A DNA stretch of 64,000 nt from NCBI GenBank assembly GCA_039583875.1, contig CM077149.1:26177194-26241193 (forward strand), given 5' to 3'. This stretch comes from Platanthera guangdongensis (taxonomy: Eukaryota; Streptophyta; Magnoliopsida; Asparagales; Orchidaceae). This document shows positions 1 to 10,287 of the stretch, in pieces (within the stretch, counting starts at the first letter, position 1; the number at the start of each line of letters is the position of its first letter). The position numbers were made by a program, and so were the translations under genes. The notes under the pieces were generated by a model that did not search any database, was not told where the DNA came from, and saw only the letters and a program-made list of their open reading frames with translations.

Positions 1-1010
1 CTATAATGAGATTCTTTAGGGCAGGCTCGATACCTAGTACAGACATATGTAACATACATGATGTCTGATCTACTAGCAGTTAAGTATAGAAGGGAGCCAA
101 TTATCCCTCTATGCAAAGACTCATCTACAGGTTATCCTGCATCATCTTTGCCTATAGGAATACTTGACCCCATTGGAGTTCTCATGGTGGAGGATGACTT
201 CATGCCATATGTCTTAATGGAGTTCTCATGGTGGAGGATGACTTCATGCCATATGTCTTAATTAACTCCTTGGTGAACTTAGACTGTGATATGGACAAGT
301 CATCATCAGTCTGTCTAACTTGGAGTCCTAAGAAGAATTTCAGGTCACCCATTCTGCTCATCTCAAACTTCCCTTGCATAAGTTTAGCAAACTTTCTACA
401 AAGGTTTTTTTCAGTTGATCCAAAGATATTGTCATCAACATATATCTAGACTAGGATAATCTTGCCTTTTGATTCGCTTAGGAATAGAGTTTTGTATATT
501 TTCCACCTTGAGAATTTGTTCTCAATGAGGAATGTAGACAGTGCTTCATACCAAGCCCTAAGGGCTTGTTTCAAACCATATAGAGCTTTCTTAAGCCTAT
601 ACACATAATTAGGATAGAGAGGATCTACAAAACCTGGGTTATTCAACATAAACTTCCTCTTTTAAGTCACCATTGAAAAATGCTGACTTTACATCCATCT
701 GAAATACCTTGAACCCCTGATAAGCTGTATAGGCAAGGAATAGCCTTATTCCTTCCAACCTTGCCAATGGAGCAAATGTCTGTTCAAAATCTATTCCTTC
801 TTCCTGTCTGTAGACTTTGTCCACAAGTCTTGCTTTGTTCTTGACTATAATGTCATTTTTATCTAACTTATTCCTATAAATTCACTTAGTCCCTATAACA
901 TTATGATTCTTTAGTTTAGGAACCAACTTCCAGACTTTACATCTTCTGAATTGATTCAATTCTTCCTGCATGACATCAATCTAGTTTGAGTCTTGTATGG
1001 ACTCTTCAAA
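1..1010 (-). pseudogene. pol: E1 reverse transcriptase (broken)
   Basis: Ty1/copia RT copies element RNA into cDNA. Minus-strand translation gives, in order, [40 protein letters not shown] and [19 protein letters not shown], the standard copia RT blocks (RVT_2 family). A stop between 446 and 440 interrupts the frame right before the catalytic IYVDD segment, which reads on in another piece toward base 400. The lowest coordinates reach the segment that precedes RNase H (CTRYRACPKESHY). At least two further frame breaks lie between 824 and 1010. No function is expected. Confidence 0.85.
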
Positions 1011-1178
1011 TTTCTTCGGCTCCATCTGGGACAGGAAACTTGAGCAAAGAACTGTGTTCAAGTTCTTGCTCCTTGTCTTAACACCATGACTTGGATCACT
1101 AATAATTTGGTGTGCTGGATGATCCCTTATGTGTCTAATAACTGGTGCCAGTCTATCCATAACTTTATTTCCTCCAAT

Positions 1179-2305
1179 CTACCCACCATGTTGTGCTTCA
1201 ATGTCTTCATCATCATCAGATTGTGAGTCTTGTACTCCCCCTGGACAGCATCCATCATTTTCCTCATCCTGTCTTGAAGGTTGGTTTTCACTTATGGTTA
1301 GCTTGTCCATCTTTTCCTTCAAACCTGTAGAGTTACAAGGAGTGCTAGACAGCTCACAGTTGATTAGCTTAGATTCATCAAAGACTACATGGATAGATTC
1401 TTCTACAGCTTGAGTAGTCAAGTTGTAGACCCTATATGTCTTACTGTTGTTGCTGTACCCAACAAATATTGCATCTTGGGATTTGGCAGCAAACTTTATT
1501 AAATGAGACTTGTCATTGTTAAGTACATAACACTTGCTACCAAAGATCCTAAAATAGGATATATTGGGTTTTCTGCCTTTCATAATCTCATAGGGTGTCT
1601 TCTTATGGCTTTTGGTGATGGAGGCTCTGTTGAGAACATGACATGTAGTGTTTTCTGCCTCAACCCAAAAATATTCTAGGAGAGAAGTGTCACTTAGTAG
1701 TGTTCTACTAGCCTCAATAAGAGTCCTATTCTTTATTTTAGCAATACCATTTTGCTGGGGAGTTCTAGGTGAGGAGAACTCTTGATGAATCCATAGTTCT
1801 TCACAAAATATTATCATGCATTCAGGCTGAAATTCAGTCTCATGGTCACTTCTGATTTTGACCACTGAATTGTTAAGTTCATTCTGAATTTGCCTAACAA
1901 AATTGTGGAAGATAGTAGAAGGAGGTCTTGGTCCATGAAGAAAACCCATCAAAATATAGAATAGTCATCCACAACCACAAATGTGTAGACTTTTCTACCT
2001 AGACTACGAACTGGCATATGACCAAATAGATCCATATGCAGGAGGTACAAACACCTGACTGAGTCTTTGGTATCAAGACTGTGGAAGGAGTTCTTGGTCT
2101 GTTTACCTTTTTGACAAGCTGAATATATACCCTCCTTGCTGCACTTGATTTGGGGACTATTTCTCACTAACTCTTTACTAAAGAGTTGGGCTATAGTCTT
2201 GTATTTAAGGTGAGCAAGGCACTTGTGCCATTTGACACAATGAGAAACTTTCTCATCTACAACTAGGCAAATAGGAGAATCTTTATTCTCACATACAAAA
2301 TTTAG
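1179..2305 (-). pseudogene. pol: E1 integrase (frameshifted)
   Basis: Integrase joins cDNA ends to host DNA. The upstream block has a GAG-pre-integrase region (CQKGKQTKNS) followed by [12 protein letters not shown] and FVVVDDYS. A frame change near 1949-1952 separates this from the rest, which carries IRSDHETEFQ, RTPQQNGIAKIKNRTLIEA and the C-terminal FVGYSNNSKTYRVYNL. In the core motif the family's usual AERKN reads AKIKN, so the catalytic glutamate is replaced by lysine, an inactivating change in addition to the frameshift. A stop near 2303 separates it from the protease block. Confidence 0.87.
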
Positions 2306-2662
2306 TCAATACACATTTCCTTTTCTATAGCCAGACAAGATGACCTCTTGGTCACTTGTCCTTCTAATTTGACACCCATTCTTAATGAAAGAAGTGTTAT
2401 AACAAAGATCACTTAGTTGGCTTATGCTTATTAGGTTATGTTTCAGACCTTTTACATAAGCCACTTGGGTGATATTGATAGAGCTATTGGAAATGTTACC
2501 AAACCCTTTGATGAACCCCTTTTCAGATCTACCAAAGATCACTTTGGGTCCATTCTCAATGGGAGTGTAATCCTTCAGCATCCTTCTTGTTCCAGTCATG
2601 TACGTGGAACATCCACTGTCCAAGTACCATATTGGGGTATGGCCACTTGAACTCACCTGCAT
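2306..2662 (-). pseudogene. pol: E1 protease and start of pol
   Basis: Retroviral-type aspartic protease region of copia pol, which cleaves Gag-Pol. The motif [14 protein letters not shown] holds the catalytic DSG, followed by [33 protein letters not shown], typical of the copia protease/pre-integrase join. The block is in the same reading frame as the upstream gag and separated from it only by a TAA at about 2669-2671, the arrangement described for SIRE-type elements that rely on stop read-through. A CAG|GTGAG sequence preceded by a T-rich stretch sits exactly at the junction (2656/2657). Confidence 0.85.
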
Positions 2663-2671
2663 GAAATAAAA

Positions 2672-4952
2672 TTACTTAACCTTGGAACCCCAATAATTAT
2701 TGGGTTCTAGGTTCAGGTTAGACTGAAACTTGGCATGCCTACCTACAGCCTTTCTGACAGGAAAGATAGCATCTTTCCTGACTGTAGTGTTGTGCCAACA
2801 ATCAATGGCATAATGACCCACTTTTCCACAACACCAGCACTCATATCTATTGTATCTTCTTTTAAGTACAGTCTTAACAGTATTGCTGTCAGCAGTTCTT
2901 AAAAATATAGGTATAGGTACAGTGGTCCTTTTTTTGAGTGTTGGGGCTGGTCCATCAAACATTGATGATTCATAAAAAACATGGTGTGTTTGTTCATGGT
3001 CTGCCCTATTGGTATTTGCACCCTTGTCATTCTGATCACCAAGCTTATTGTGACCATATGTGATGTCATGATCATATCTGTTAGTAGGCTGCATCACTTT
3101 CCTGAAAGAAATAGGGGTTTTGGAGGCTAGTGGCTGAACTAGGGCTTGCCTTTTCTTTTGGAATTAGCTGCCCTAGTTCTTCCCTTGAAGCCTAATCATG
3201 TCTTACCCTTTTGGAGGATGAAGTCATCAATTAAGGATAAAACTGACTTTGGCATTGAGAATTTAGCCACAAGATCCTTCTCTCTTTGAAGTCTGACTTC
3301 CAGACTCTTGATTTCATCATTTTTGAATGTAATTGTACCCATCTGAATAAAAGTTATGTTTTTTAGTTTGGCAACTTCATTCAACTTCAAATCCAACAAT
3401 TTTGCTGAATCTGATGCAGCCAATTTAAGAGATGTAATTTCCTTAGCCTGTTCATTGTTAAGGATTCTGCTTCTCTTAAGGGCTTGCAACAAGTCACCAT
3501 ACTAATCAACTATTTGATGAACATCCCCTTCAGATTCAGAACCATACTCATCTATTGATGCAGATGCTTCTGATTCTGATTCAGTGTAATAATCAAAAAC
3601 TGAAGATAGGTTATTTACCTTACTGGGACCAGACTGATCCTGACACTGATCTTCCTCAGACATAGCCATCAGCCCTTTGCAGTGAAGATCTTCAATCCCA
3701 TTGATAGAGTCCAGCAATTGCAAGAATTCTATCTCTTCTGAATCCTCTTCAGTTGTGAACAGTCCAATATATGCTTCAGCTTGAGCTTTAGCTTCAGAAT
3801 ATGATGATGAGGAATCAGTCCAGCTTTTCTGCTTCTTTGCAATAAAGGATCTCCCCTTCTTGTCCTTATTTTGATGTTTCTTCTTGTCATTAGATTCCTT
3901 TCTTTTATCAGGGAAGTCAGCAACAACATGTCCAGTCCTGTTGCAACAATAACAAACAATATTAGAAGAACTTAATTTGCTAGGTTTAGTGCCATACCTT
4001 TCTTTTTTAGAGGATTTATTTTTCTGGTAATAGTCATCCTTGTACTGTGAGGAGGATGGCTTGGTTCTCCCCTATTTTTTCTTCAAGAATCTTTGGAATT
4101 GCCTTGTGAAGGCAGCAAAGTCTTCATCAGAATTAGGGTTGTCTGATGTGTTGTTGTCAGAATTATCTGAGTTAACTTCAGCAGCTTTCCTAGGAGGAGA
4201 TGGAGATATCCTCTTGTCCTTCTTTGGGGCTTCAACCTTAAAGGCCACATATTTCTCTTTGTACTTAGACCTATTGTTTTTTCCTCCTCGTTTCTGGCCA
4301 TAAGCTGCATCTCATATGATAACAGTTTTCCAAATAGAGTTATAGGAGAGGTGTCTATAAGTTAGGCCACTTCCCTGATGGCATATATTTTGGTATCCCA
4401 GTACTTGGTTAGTGACCTGAGAAACTTATCATTGAGCTCATATGTGCTAAAGACTCTTCCATATGACATTAGCTCATTCACTATTCTGAAGAACTTCTTG
4501 TAGCACTCAGTTATGTTATCAGTCTTGGTTTGTCTAAAACTTTCATATTATTAATTTAGCATAGACTTTCTGTTCACTCTTACTTCTTCTGATCCCTCCA
4601 TGTAGACAACCAAAGTGTCCCACATCTCCTTGGAGGTTTTGTAGTGAACCAAATTTTGGAAGGTTGAGTCATCTATAACACTAACTATTATGTTCTATGC
4701 TCTCTTATACATAGTGTCTAAGATGATCTCATTCTTTGTCATTTCAGAGTAGCTTTTTGGAGTCCTGAGATTGACATCAAGAACTGAGATGTTCATAGGA
4801 TTGAATGACCCTTCTTTGACTGTGATGTAAATTCTTGGGTCAGAACCTTCCATGAACAATTTAACTCTCTCTTTCTAAATGCCAAAAATTTCTTTTCTAC
4901 AGATAGGTAGTTTCATGGATCCAAGTTCCTTGTGACTTTCACCTGAACCCAT
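2672..4952 (-). pseudogene. gag: E1 gag (broken), two CCHC knuckles
   Basis: Structural capsid/nucleocapsid protein of the element. The probable start is the ATG at 4952, reading MGSGESHKELGSMKLPI, with a stop soon after (FGI*). The fragments continue through the copia gag core (SKEMWDTLVVYMEGSEE), a CYCCNRTGHVVADF knuckle near 3925-3970 whose last cysteine is phenylalanine, an acidic/serine stretch (3502-3723), a coiled-coil-like segment (3196-3492) and a second intact knuckle CWCCGKVGHYAIDC near 2820-2865. Multiple stops and frame changes show decay. The two knuckles contrast with the single one in E2. Confidence 0.8.
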
Positions 4953-5015
4953 TTTTATTATAACTGTTAACTGCCTTATAGATCAACTCAGACTGTTATG
5001 TCTGATCTTGAGCAA

Positions 5016-5031
5016 CCTGGCTTTGATACCA
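5016..5031 (-). other. E1 primer binding site (initiator-Met type)
   Basis: On the minus strand the sequence TGGTATCAAAGCCAGG starts two bases after the LTR end (CA at 5034-5035). It matches the 3' end of plant initiator methionine tRNA apart from one base, the standard primer site of copia elements, and fixes the orientation of E1 and the inner border of its 5' LTR. Confidence 0.88.
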
Positions 5032-5919
5032 CTTGAAAGAATTGGTTTCAAGATATCCTAAACACCTAGAGGGGGGTGAATAGTTTCAATTCTTTTTTAT
5101 TAAGGCAGATAGTATATTTTACTAGTAATTAATCTATGCAACAACTATCACAGCATAGATTAAAAGAAAACACAACCAACACAGATTGCACAGAGATTTA
5201 TAGTGGTTCTCCAAGAGATGGATACATCCACTTTCCCCCTTCGCCTATCTAGCAGTATACTAGATTCGGCCTAAATCCCTTCTTTATTCTCAGATCCTCA
5301 AATCATATAACTCAGAATTCTGAAAGGTTCCTACAGCTCAGACTTCAGCAAGTCCTACAACTCAGATTCTTCCAGAGAATCCTACCTCAGAGTGAGTCCA
5401 CACTCCTACAACTCAGGCAATCCAGCCCTACCTCAGCCTCTTTCACCAGGCCTACAGCTCAGGGGAATTAATCCCCTACCTCAGGCACTCAGCCCTACCT
5501 CAGTCTTTATAAACTTAGGCTTACAACTCAGAGAGATAACTCTCCTACACTCAGATCTATAAAAAATCCTATAGAGAAAATTGATTATAAAAATAATAAA
5601 TCCTTCACCTAGGTAGAGAGAGAAAAGGGGGTAAAGGCTTCTTGATCAATTCTTGATAGATATGATAGCTTAAGATTCAACTTGTCTTAGCTTCTTCAAA
5701 GCTCTTGAATCTGAACAAAGTAATATTGATCTTCTTGTGAAGTTGGAGATGATCCTCAATCCAGCTTTCTCTTCTCTCAGATGTAGATCTGAATTCTTCT
5801 TGCAGACTTGTTTAAAATCTACGTTCTCTTGATGACTCGACAATGACAAGTCCTTTCTACTTAGATCTCTCTCCTCTATCTTCTCTTGTTATTTTATCTA
5901 TATTGATGAAAGAACATGT

Positions 5920-5927
5920 TTTATATA
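5920..5927 (-). promoter_or_regulatory. Possible E1 LTR TATA box
   Basis: Minus-strand TATATAAA lies downstream of the U3 palindrome cluster, at a plausible place for the U3/R border. Assigned from sequence and position only. Confidence 0.5.
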
Positions 5928-6089
5928 GATCATTATGGGGTTACCGGCTGATCCGGTTCATAACGTCCTTCTGACAGCTCTGACAGATGCAACAGCTTTG
6001 TTAGTTATGATAGCTGTCAAGTCTTTAGTCTTGACACCTGATGCCTCAATGTACTCTATCTTAGTAGAACAATATTAAGATAATACTCC

Positions 6090-6465
6090 AAAAGTGTCAA
6101 CACAAATAGACCATTTGTCGACAAAATTCTTGATGATGTCGACACAACTCTCATAGTATCGATATAGGCCTTCTTTATCAACTCGACACAGCTTCTGTGG
6201 AATGTGTCGACACAAGTTTTGTGTGTTAACACAACAGCTTCTAGTTTCGACAAAGTTGGTTTTGACAGAATTCTGGTGTGTGTCGATATAAGTCCTGTGT
6301 GTCGAGACAATTGTTGTCGATAGAATTCTGGAATGTGTCAACACAAGTCCTATGTGTTGACACAGTTGTTGTTGATAGATTTTGTGTGTCGATACAAGTC
6401 CTTTATGTCCACACAATCTGGCTCCTGGTTTCGACACAACTTTTCTCAAGTGTCGACACTTATAC
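6090..6465 (-). repeat. E1 U3 palindrome cluster, core GTGTCGACAC
   Basis: More than a dozen degenerate copies of TGTGTCGACACA and of its half sites (GTGTCGATA, GTGTCAACAC, TTGTCGACA) fill this stretch, usually spaced by AAGTCCT or TTGTTG. The core is self-complementary around GTCGAC. The cluster lies about 50 to 420 bases from the 5' end of the LTR and upstream of the TATA-like box, so in U3. Spurious small reading frames here are translations of the repeat. Confidence 0.85.
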
Positions 6466-6551
6466 TTAGAAAATTTTCCTGCATTTTCTTAACCTGCACA
6501 TTTAAACTCAACATCCCATCAAATACACATTAATGAATATCATTGAGTTAG

Positions 6552-7831
6552 GTGAGGCTTCTCCAAATCAGGTACACATTTTCCAATGTACCCAACAAAA
6601 TATTTATTGGATATTCTCAAGTTAGCAAGACTTATAGAATTTTTAATAAATCTACCCTTAAGAAAGAACAGTCTGTACATGTCTCTTTTGATGAAACTAA
6701 TATGTTTTATAGGGAGAAGAACACTTCTACCATAGATTCTTTTCAGGTACCGAATCTGTGTGAGAAACTGGATGAATTAATCCTAACACAAAAGGATACA
6801 TTACATCCTTCTCAACAGATTGCTGATGATGTCATTGATGAAGAAGATTCAGAAATCTATGCTGAAAATATTGTGGCTAATGAAATTCCAGCAGAGGAAT
6901 TAACACCATAAATAGTTGAAGAACCAACTCCACCTTTTGACTTTGTCACACTTAGAGATGAGCCTAGTTCTCAAGTGATTGGAGACATATCAGCTGATGT
7001 TCAAACAAGGCATCAATTGAATCAAGATTAGATGCATGCTTGTTTTATTTCTCATAATTAACCTCAATACATCAAAGATGTAGAACAGATCCCCACTGTA
7101 TCATTTCTATGCAAGTGAAACTCAATCAGTTTTAGAGATGTAGATTTTGGGACTTAGTTGCAAGACCCAAAGGCTATCTAATCATTGGAACCAAATTGGT
7201 CTTCAGAAATAAGTTGGATACTCAAGGAGTTATTGTATGAAATAAAGCTAAATTGGTAGCTCAAGGATACTCACAGGAGGAAGTCATAGATTATGATCAG
7301 ACTTTTGCTCCTGTTGCAAGATTAGAGGCTATCAGAATATTTCTTCCAATTGTAGCACTCAAGAAGTTCAAATTATATCAGATGGATGTGAAGAGTGCTT
7401 TTCGAAATGGAGAGCTCAAAGATAAAGTTTATGTAGAACAACCACCAAATTTTATCTCTCCAACTCACTCTTCTTATATTTTTAAACTTAATAAAGCACT
7501 TTATGTTCTTAAACAAGCTCCAAGTGCTTGGTATGAGACCCTTGCTAGTTTTTTTTAGAAAATAAATTTAGTAAAGACATGATTAAAACTTTATTTTTCA
7601 GAAATAATAAATCCAAAATTTTACTAGTACAAATATATATTGACAATATAATTTTTTGTTCTACTATTTCTAAACTATGCAAAAGTTTCTCTGATCTAAT
7701 GCATTCAAAGTTTGAAATGAGCAGCATAGGTGAACTATCCTACTTTCTTGGTTTACAAGTGAAGCAAACTACTGATGGCATTTTCATATCCCAATCTAAA
7801 TATGCTAAAGAGTTGTTTAACAGATTTGGGA
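6552..7831 (+). pseudogene. pol: E5: SIRE-like copia pol remnant (integrase end and RT)
   Basis: Plus-strand fragment closest in this window to E2 pol. It begins in the integrase C-terminus (KIFIGYSQVSKTYRIFNKS), passes an acidic linker and enters [62 protein letters not shown]. Stops fall in the linker, in the RT N-terminus and after 7556. The catalytic box reads IYIDNIIF instead of YVDDIIF, so the second aspartate is lost. The frame ends abruptly after NRFGM, where G1 begins at 7832. The 5' half probably lies left of E1 and the 3' half beyond the right edge. Confidence 0.82.
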
Positions 7832-7933
7832 TGTTAGGCAATCCTTTTCGCTTGAGCAAATATTGGCAGATAGCACTTATTTAATATCTAGAGGATTGGC
7901 AATCCTTCATGTTAGCGTGCAATTGAAAACAAC
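7832..7933 (+). repeat. G1 5' LTR, left part
   Basis: Starts TGTTAGG exactly where E5 RT homology stops and runs to the ACAAC (7929-7933) that C1 duplicated. Joined to 25296-25388 it would give an LTR of about 195 bp ending GCATCA. The left boundary is inferred; no target duplication is visible. Confidence 0.5.
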
Positions 7934-7944
7934 TGTTGAAGTAT

Positions 7945-8130
7945 TAGACCGCGCGGCCTTGCGGTCTGATACAGCGGTTTGTTGACCGAGCGGTCTGGCG
8001 GTCTCTCTCTGAAGCCTGGAGACCGGGCGGTCTATCGGTCTCCCTTTGCGGCCCGTTCTATCCTGCTGGAGTTGCCGAGCGGTTAACCCATCTGTCTAAC
8101 CGCGCGGCCTGTGCGGTCTCCTTTATTTCT
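7945..8130 (+). repeat. C1 U3 palindrome cluster, arms GACCG/CGGTC
   Basis: Five to six units of about 22 nt. Each has a left arm such as AGACCGC or GACCGAG and a right arm such as GCGGTCT, around 8 to 10 nt that also contain GCGGYCT. Some units (GACCGAGCGGTC) are near-perfect short palindromes. The same cluster is at 24930-25115 in the 3' LTR, where several arms carry substitutions (GGCGGTC to GGTAGTC, ACCGGGCGG to ACCAGGCGG). Confidence 0.88.
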
Positions 8131-8198
8131 AGCCGCTCAGTAATATAAATGTTTAGTCCCACATTGTTTGTATACTCTCTCTCATATCTCCTCCATTC

Positions 8199-8206
8199 TA
8201 TATAAG
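8199..8206 (+). promoter_or_regulatory. C1 LTR TATA box
   Basis: TATATAAG preceded by CTCC-rich sequence, about 70 bases downstream of the palindrome cluster; repeated at 25184-25191 in the 3' LTR. Position fits an LTR core promoter. Confidence 0.7.
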
Positions 8207-8305
8207 GGTGGTCATACCTTTGTAAATGATATCTTTTTTGGATAATAAAATTTCAATTATTCAAAAGTCTATCCGTTTGTTCTTTCTTATTCGCTACTTT
8301 CTACA

Positions 8306-8321
8306 TGGTATCAGAGCACAC
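8306..8321 (+). other. C1 primer binding site
   Basis: TGGTATCAGAGCACAC starts right after the LTR with no spacer; the first 12 bases match the 3' end of initiator-Met tRNA. Confidence 0.9.
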
Positions 8322-8758
8322 GGTCGTTTCCTCCTGATTATGTGCGCTCTCTGATTCTCGCGGCTTGTTTTCTGCTTTTCGCGACCTGTCTCGTGGCGTG
8401 CCTTCTCTTCTGTCCGCTGCCATGTTCACGCGGCTTGTTTCTGTCTGCTGCCCTGTTCGCCCTGTTCATGCGGCTTGTTTCTGTCCGCTGCCCTATTCGT
8501 CGCCGCGACCTGTTTCGTTGTCGCCGCGCTCCTGGTTCTTTCTTGCCTCTCCAACTTCCTAGTCGTTGCGGCCTGTTTCTGTTCGCCCGGCCTGCGACTT
8601 GTTGTGGTCGCTGCTTTTTGCCTCCTCTTCTCTTCTGTTCGCTCGGCCTTTTTCAGTCCGCGCGACCTCTTCCCCGCTGTGCCTTTGACTGCTTTCTAGC
8701 CGCTTGTGTTCGCGCGGCTTCTTCCTTTTCTATCCGCTGCGGTTTCTTGCTGGGTTCT
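8322..8758 (+). repeat. C1 untranslated leader with degenerate pyrimidine-rich repeats
   Basis: No plausible gene. The leader contains imperfect repeats built on GCGGCTTGTTTCTGTC and GCTGCCCTGTTC (clearest between about 8427 and 8510) and CGCGACCTGTTTCG. Long open frames here reflect low stop-codon density in GC-rich repeats. Gag most likely starts at the ATG at 8759. Confidence 0.6.
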
Positions 8759-9600
8759 ATGACTACTTCCGGTCTCACCACTACTCCTGCAGCTCCTTCT
8801 CCACCTCCTCCTTCGGGCAACCTTGGCACCCTTTCTAAGCTTGTTGGCTCCAACTATCCCGATTGGAGCGTTTCTTTCACATTTCTCCTTCGCTCTCAAC
8901 GCAAGCATCATCACCTCACCGATGACCCTCCTCCTCGTACCTCTCCTGAGTTTGATGACTGGGATGCGAGTGATGCTCTTGTCCGCACCTGGCTGGCCAA
9001 CAGCCTTTCTGATGAGTGCCTTCGCGTCATTCGCCATGATGAGATGGTCAAGGCCGCCTAGATTCACCTCGCTGCTCTCTATTCGAAGGGGGGCCAGACG
9101 TCCCACATTTATACTCTCTATGCGGACCTCTTTGCCCGCCCTTCCATGTCTCCTGCTGCGGCTTATCAGCAGGTTCAGGCTCTTGGTGCTGAAATCCTCC
9201 AGAATCGCCCCTTCTCCGCGGACTTGGCCGACCAGCACAAACACTTCCAGGAACTCCTGGTTGTTTGTTATCTTCTTCGTCTTCCCGATTCTTATGATAT
9301 GATCTGCCAGCAGATCTTGGGTGAGGCAGAATCTCCTACTTTGGATGCCACTGCGGCTCGCATTGCCGCTGTTACTTCGCTGCTCCAGCGGCCTCTGTTG
9401 GCCTCCCCCCTTCCCAGGACTCCTTTGCTCACCAAGCTCAGAGGGGGGCACCTAGTAGCCGCGGCCACTCCGGCGGACGAGGTTCATCCCGGTTCCTCTG
9501 CTCTCACTGTGGTTGTACCGGCCATTCTGTTGACCGCTGCTGGCAGAAACATCCTCATCTTCGCCCTTTCGGTGATGCTCCTTCTTCGGCCTCCGCCTCT
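8759..9600 (+). pseudogene. gag: C1 gag (one stop, one frameshift)
   Basis: Structural protein of a copia element. Starts MTTSGLTTTPAAPSPPPPSG and enters the gag core with KLVGSNYPDWSVSFTFLLRS and LVRTWLANSLSDECLRVI. A TAG at 9059-9061, probably a former TGG, interrupts the frame, which continues as IHLAALYSKGG to about residue 230. A frameshift in or near the G-run around 9440 moves the reading into the frame carrying a CCHC knuckle CSHCGCTGHSVDRC at about 9499-9540. The knuckle then runs on into protease, so gag and pol were probably one frame. Confidence 0.82.
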
Positions 9601-10287
9601 TCTCGGTCGTCTGCCTCTGTGGCCACGACGTCAGGTAGTGCCCACGTCATTACCCAAGGTAAATGGCTGATTGACTCCGGTTCTACAAATCATATGACGG
9701 GCAACCCTCATTGCTTCTCCCGTCTTGAGACACATGACCGCTTAACCCCGGTTCGTGTGGCGGATGGTTCACCGTCCCCGGTTCATGGGACGGGCATGGT
9801 TCAACTCACCCCATCGCATTGCTTGGAGGACACCCTCTATGTCCCGAAGTTCCCGTGCAATTTGTTATCAGTTACTACTTTATGGCGGCAACTTCAGTGC
9901 TCCGTATTATTCACTTCCACTACTTGTTCTTTTCAGGACCCGATGACCCAGTGGACGATTGCTACTGGGACTGAGAGCGGCGGCCTCTACTTCCTCGACG
10001 ATGTTTCCGCTCTGTCCGCCTACTCCTCCACAGATCTCCTTCAATGGCATCTTCGCCTTGGACATCCTCCTCCTCGGATTCTTCGCCAGCTTCTGCCCCA
10101 CTTACCTCCTACCAGTTCTCCGCTCAACTATGATGCATGTCAGCTTGGCAAACATCATCGCTCCTCCTTCCCACCGAAGCAAGGCCGTGGCTCCTCTCGC
10201 CCGTTTGATCTTATTCATTCTGATGTATGGGGTCCTGCTCCTACACTCACTGTTGGTGGGGCAGTTCCTATTTTGTCACTTTTATAG
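9601..10287 (+). pseudogene. pol: C1 protease and GAG-pre-integrase
   Basis: Aspartic protease motif KWLIDSGSTNHMTGN near 9660-9700, then LSVTTLW and the pre-integrase zinc segment WHLRLGHPP...NYDACQLGKHHR. In this family the last part normally has two cysteines three apart; here the first is tyrosine, which should weaken the HHCC zinc finger. It leads to FDLIHSDVWGPAPT, the first integrase aspartate. The frame is lost after 10260, where the correct continuation (FIDDFSRCTWVYLL) lies in another frame. Confidence 0.85.

Larger units (their letters stand above)
1..6513 (-). mobile_element. E1: SIRE/Maximus-like Ty1/copia element, 3' part outside window
   Basis: Minus-strand copia element read from right to left as LTR (5034-6513), PBS (5016-5031), gag, protease, integrase and RT; the left edge cuts it just before RNase H. 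SIRE-type features are a long gag with CCHC knuckles and a coiled-coil tail, and a pol resembling E2 throughout. Every coding block carries stops or frameshifts, so the copy is dead. Its right end abuts another copia remnant (E5), suggesting E1 inserted into E5, but the left junction and target duplication are not visible. Order of domains and lineage are secure; the 3' structure is unknown. Confidence 0.88.
5034..6513 (-). repeat. E1 5' LTR (about 1480 bp)
   Basis: Long terminal repeat bounded by TG/CA (plus strand TGAAAG at 5034 and CAACA at 6509-6513) and by the PBS. Read on the minus strand it begins TGTTGAG, has a hairpin-rich zone (6090-6465), a TATA-like TATATAAA (plus-strand positions 5920-5927), and then a transcribed region full of ACTCAG/CCTAC repeats. 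No partner LTR is in the window, so divergence cannot be measured. The 45 bases after its right end belong to no clear family. Confidence 0.78.
7934..8305 (+). repeat. C1 5' LTR
   Basis: TGTTGAAG...CTACA, 372 bp. U3 carries the GACCG/CGGTC hairpin cluster (7945-8130), then a TATA box at 8199-8206, then AATAAAA at 8244-8250 as a possible polyadenylation signal. It ends directly at the PBS. Confidence 0.95.

Noticed and set aside
5016..5031. tRNA genes suggested by matches to tRNA 3' ends (here and at 8306, 13720, 25392, 43015)
   Set aside because: Only the 12-18 bases of primer sites match; no cloverleaf sequence lies around them.
8342..8758. Leucine/cysteine-rich N-terminal extension of C1 gag
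   Set aside because: Repetitive pyrimidine-rich leader read in several frames; the conserved gag text starts after the ATG at 8759.
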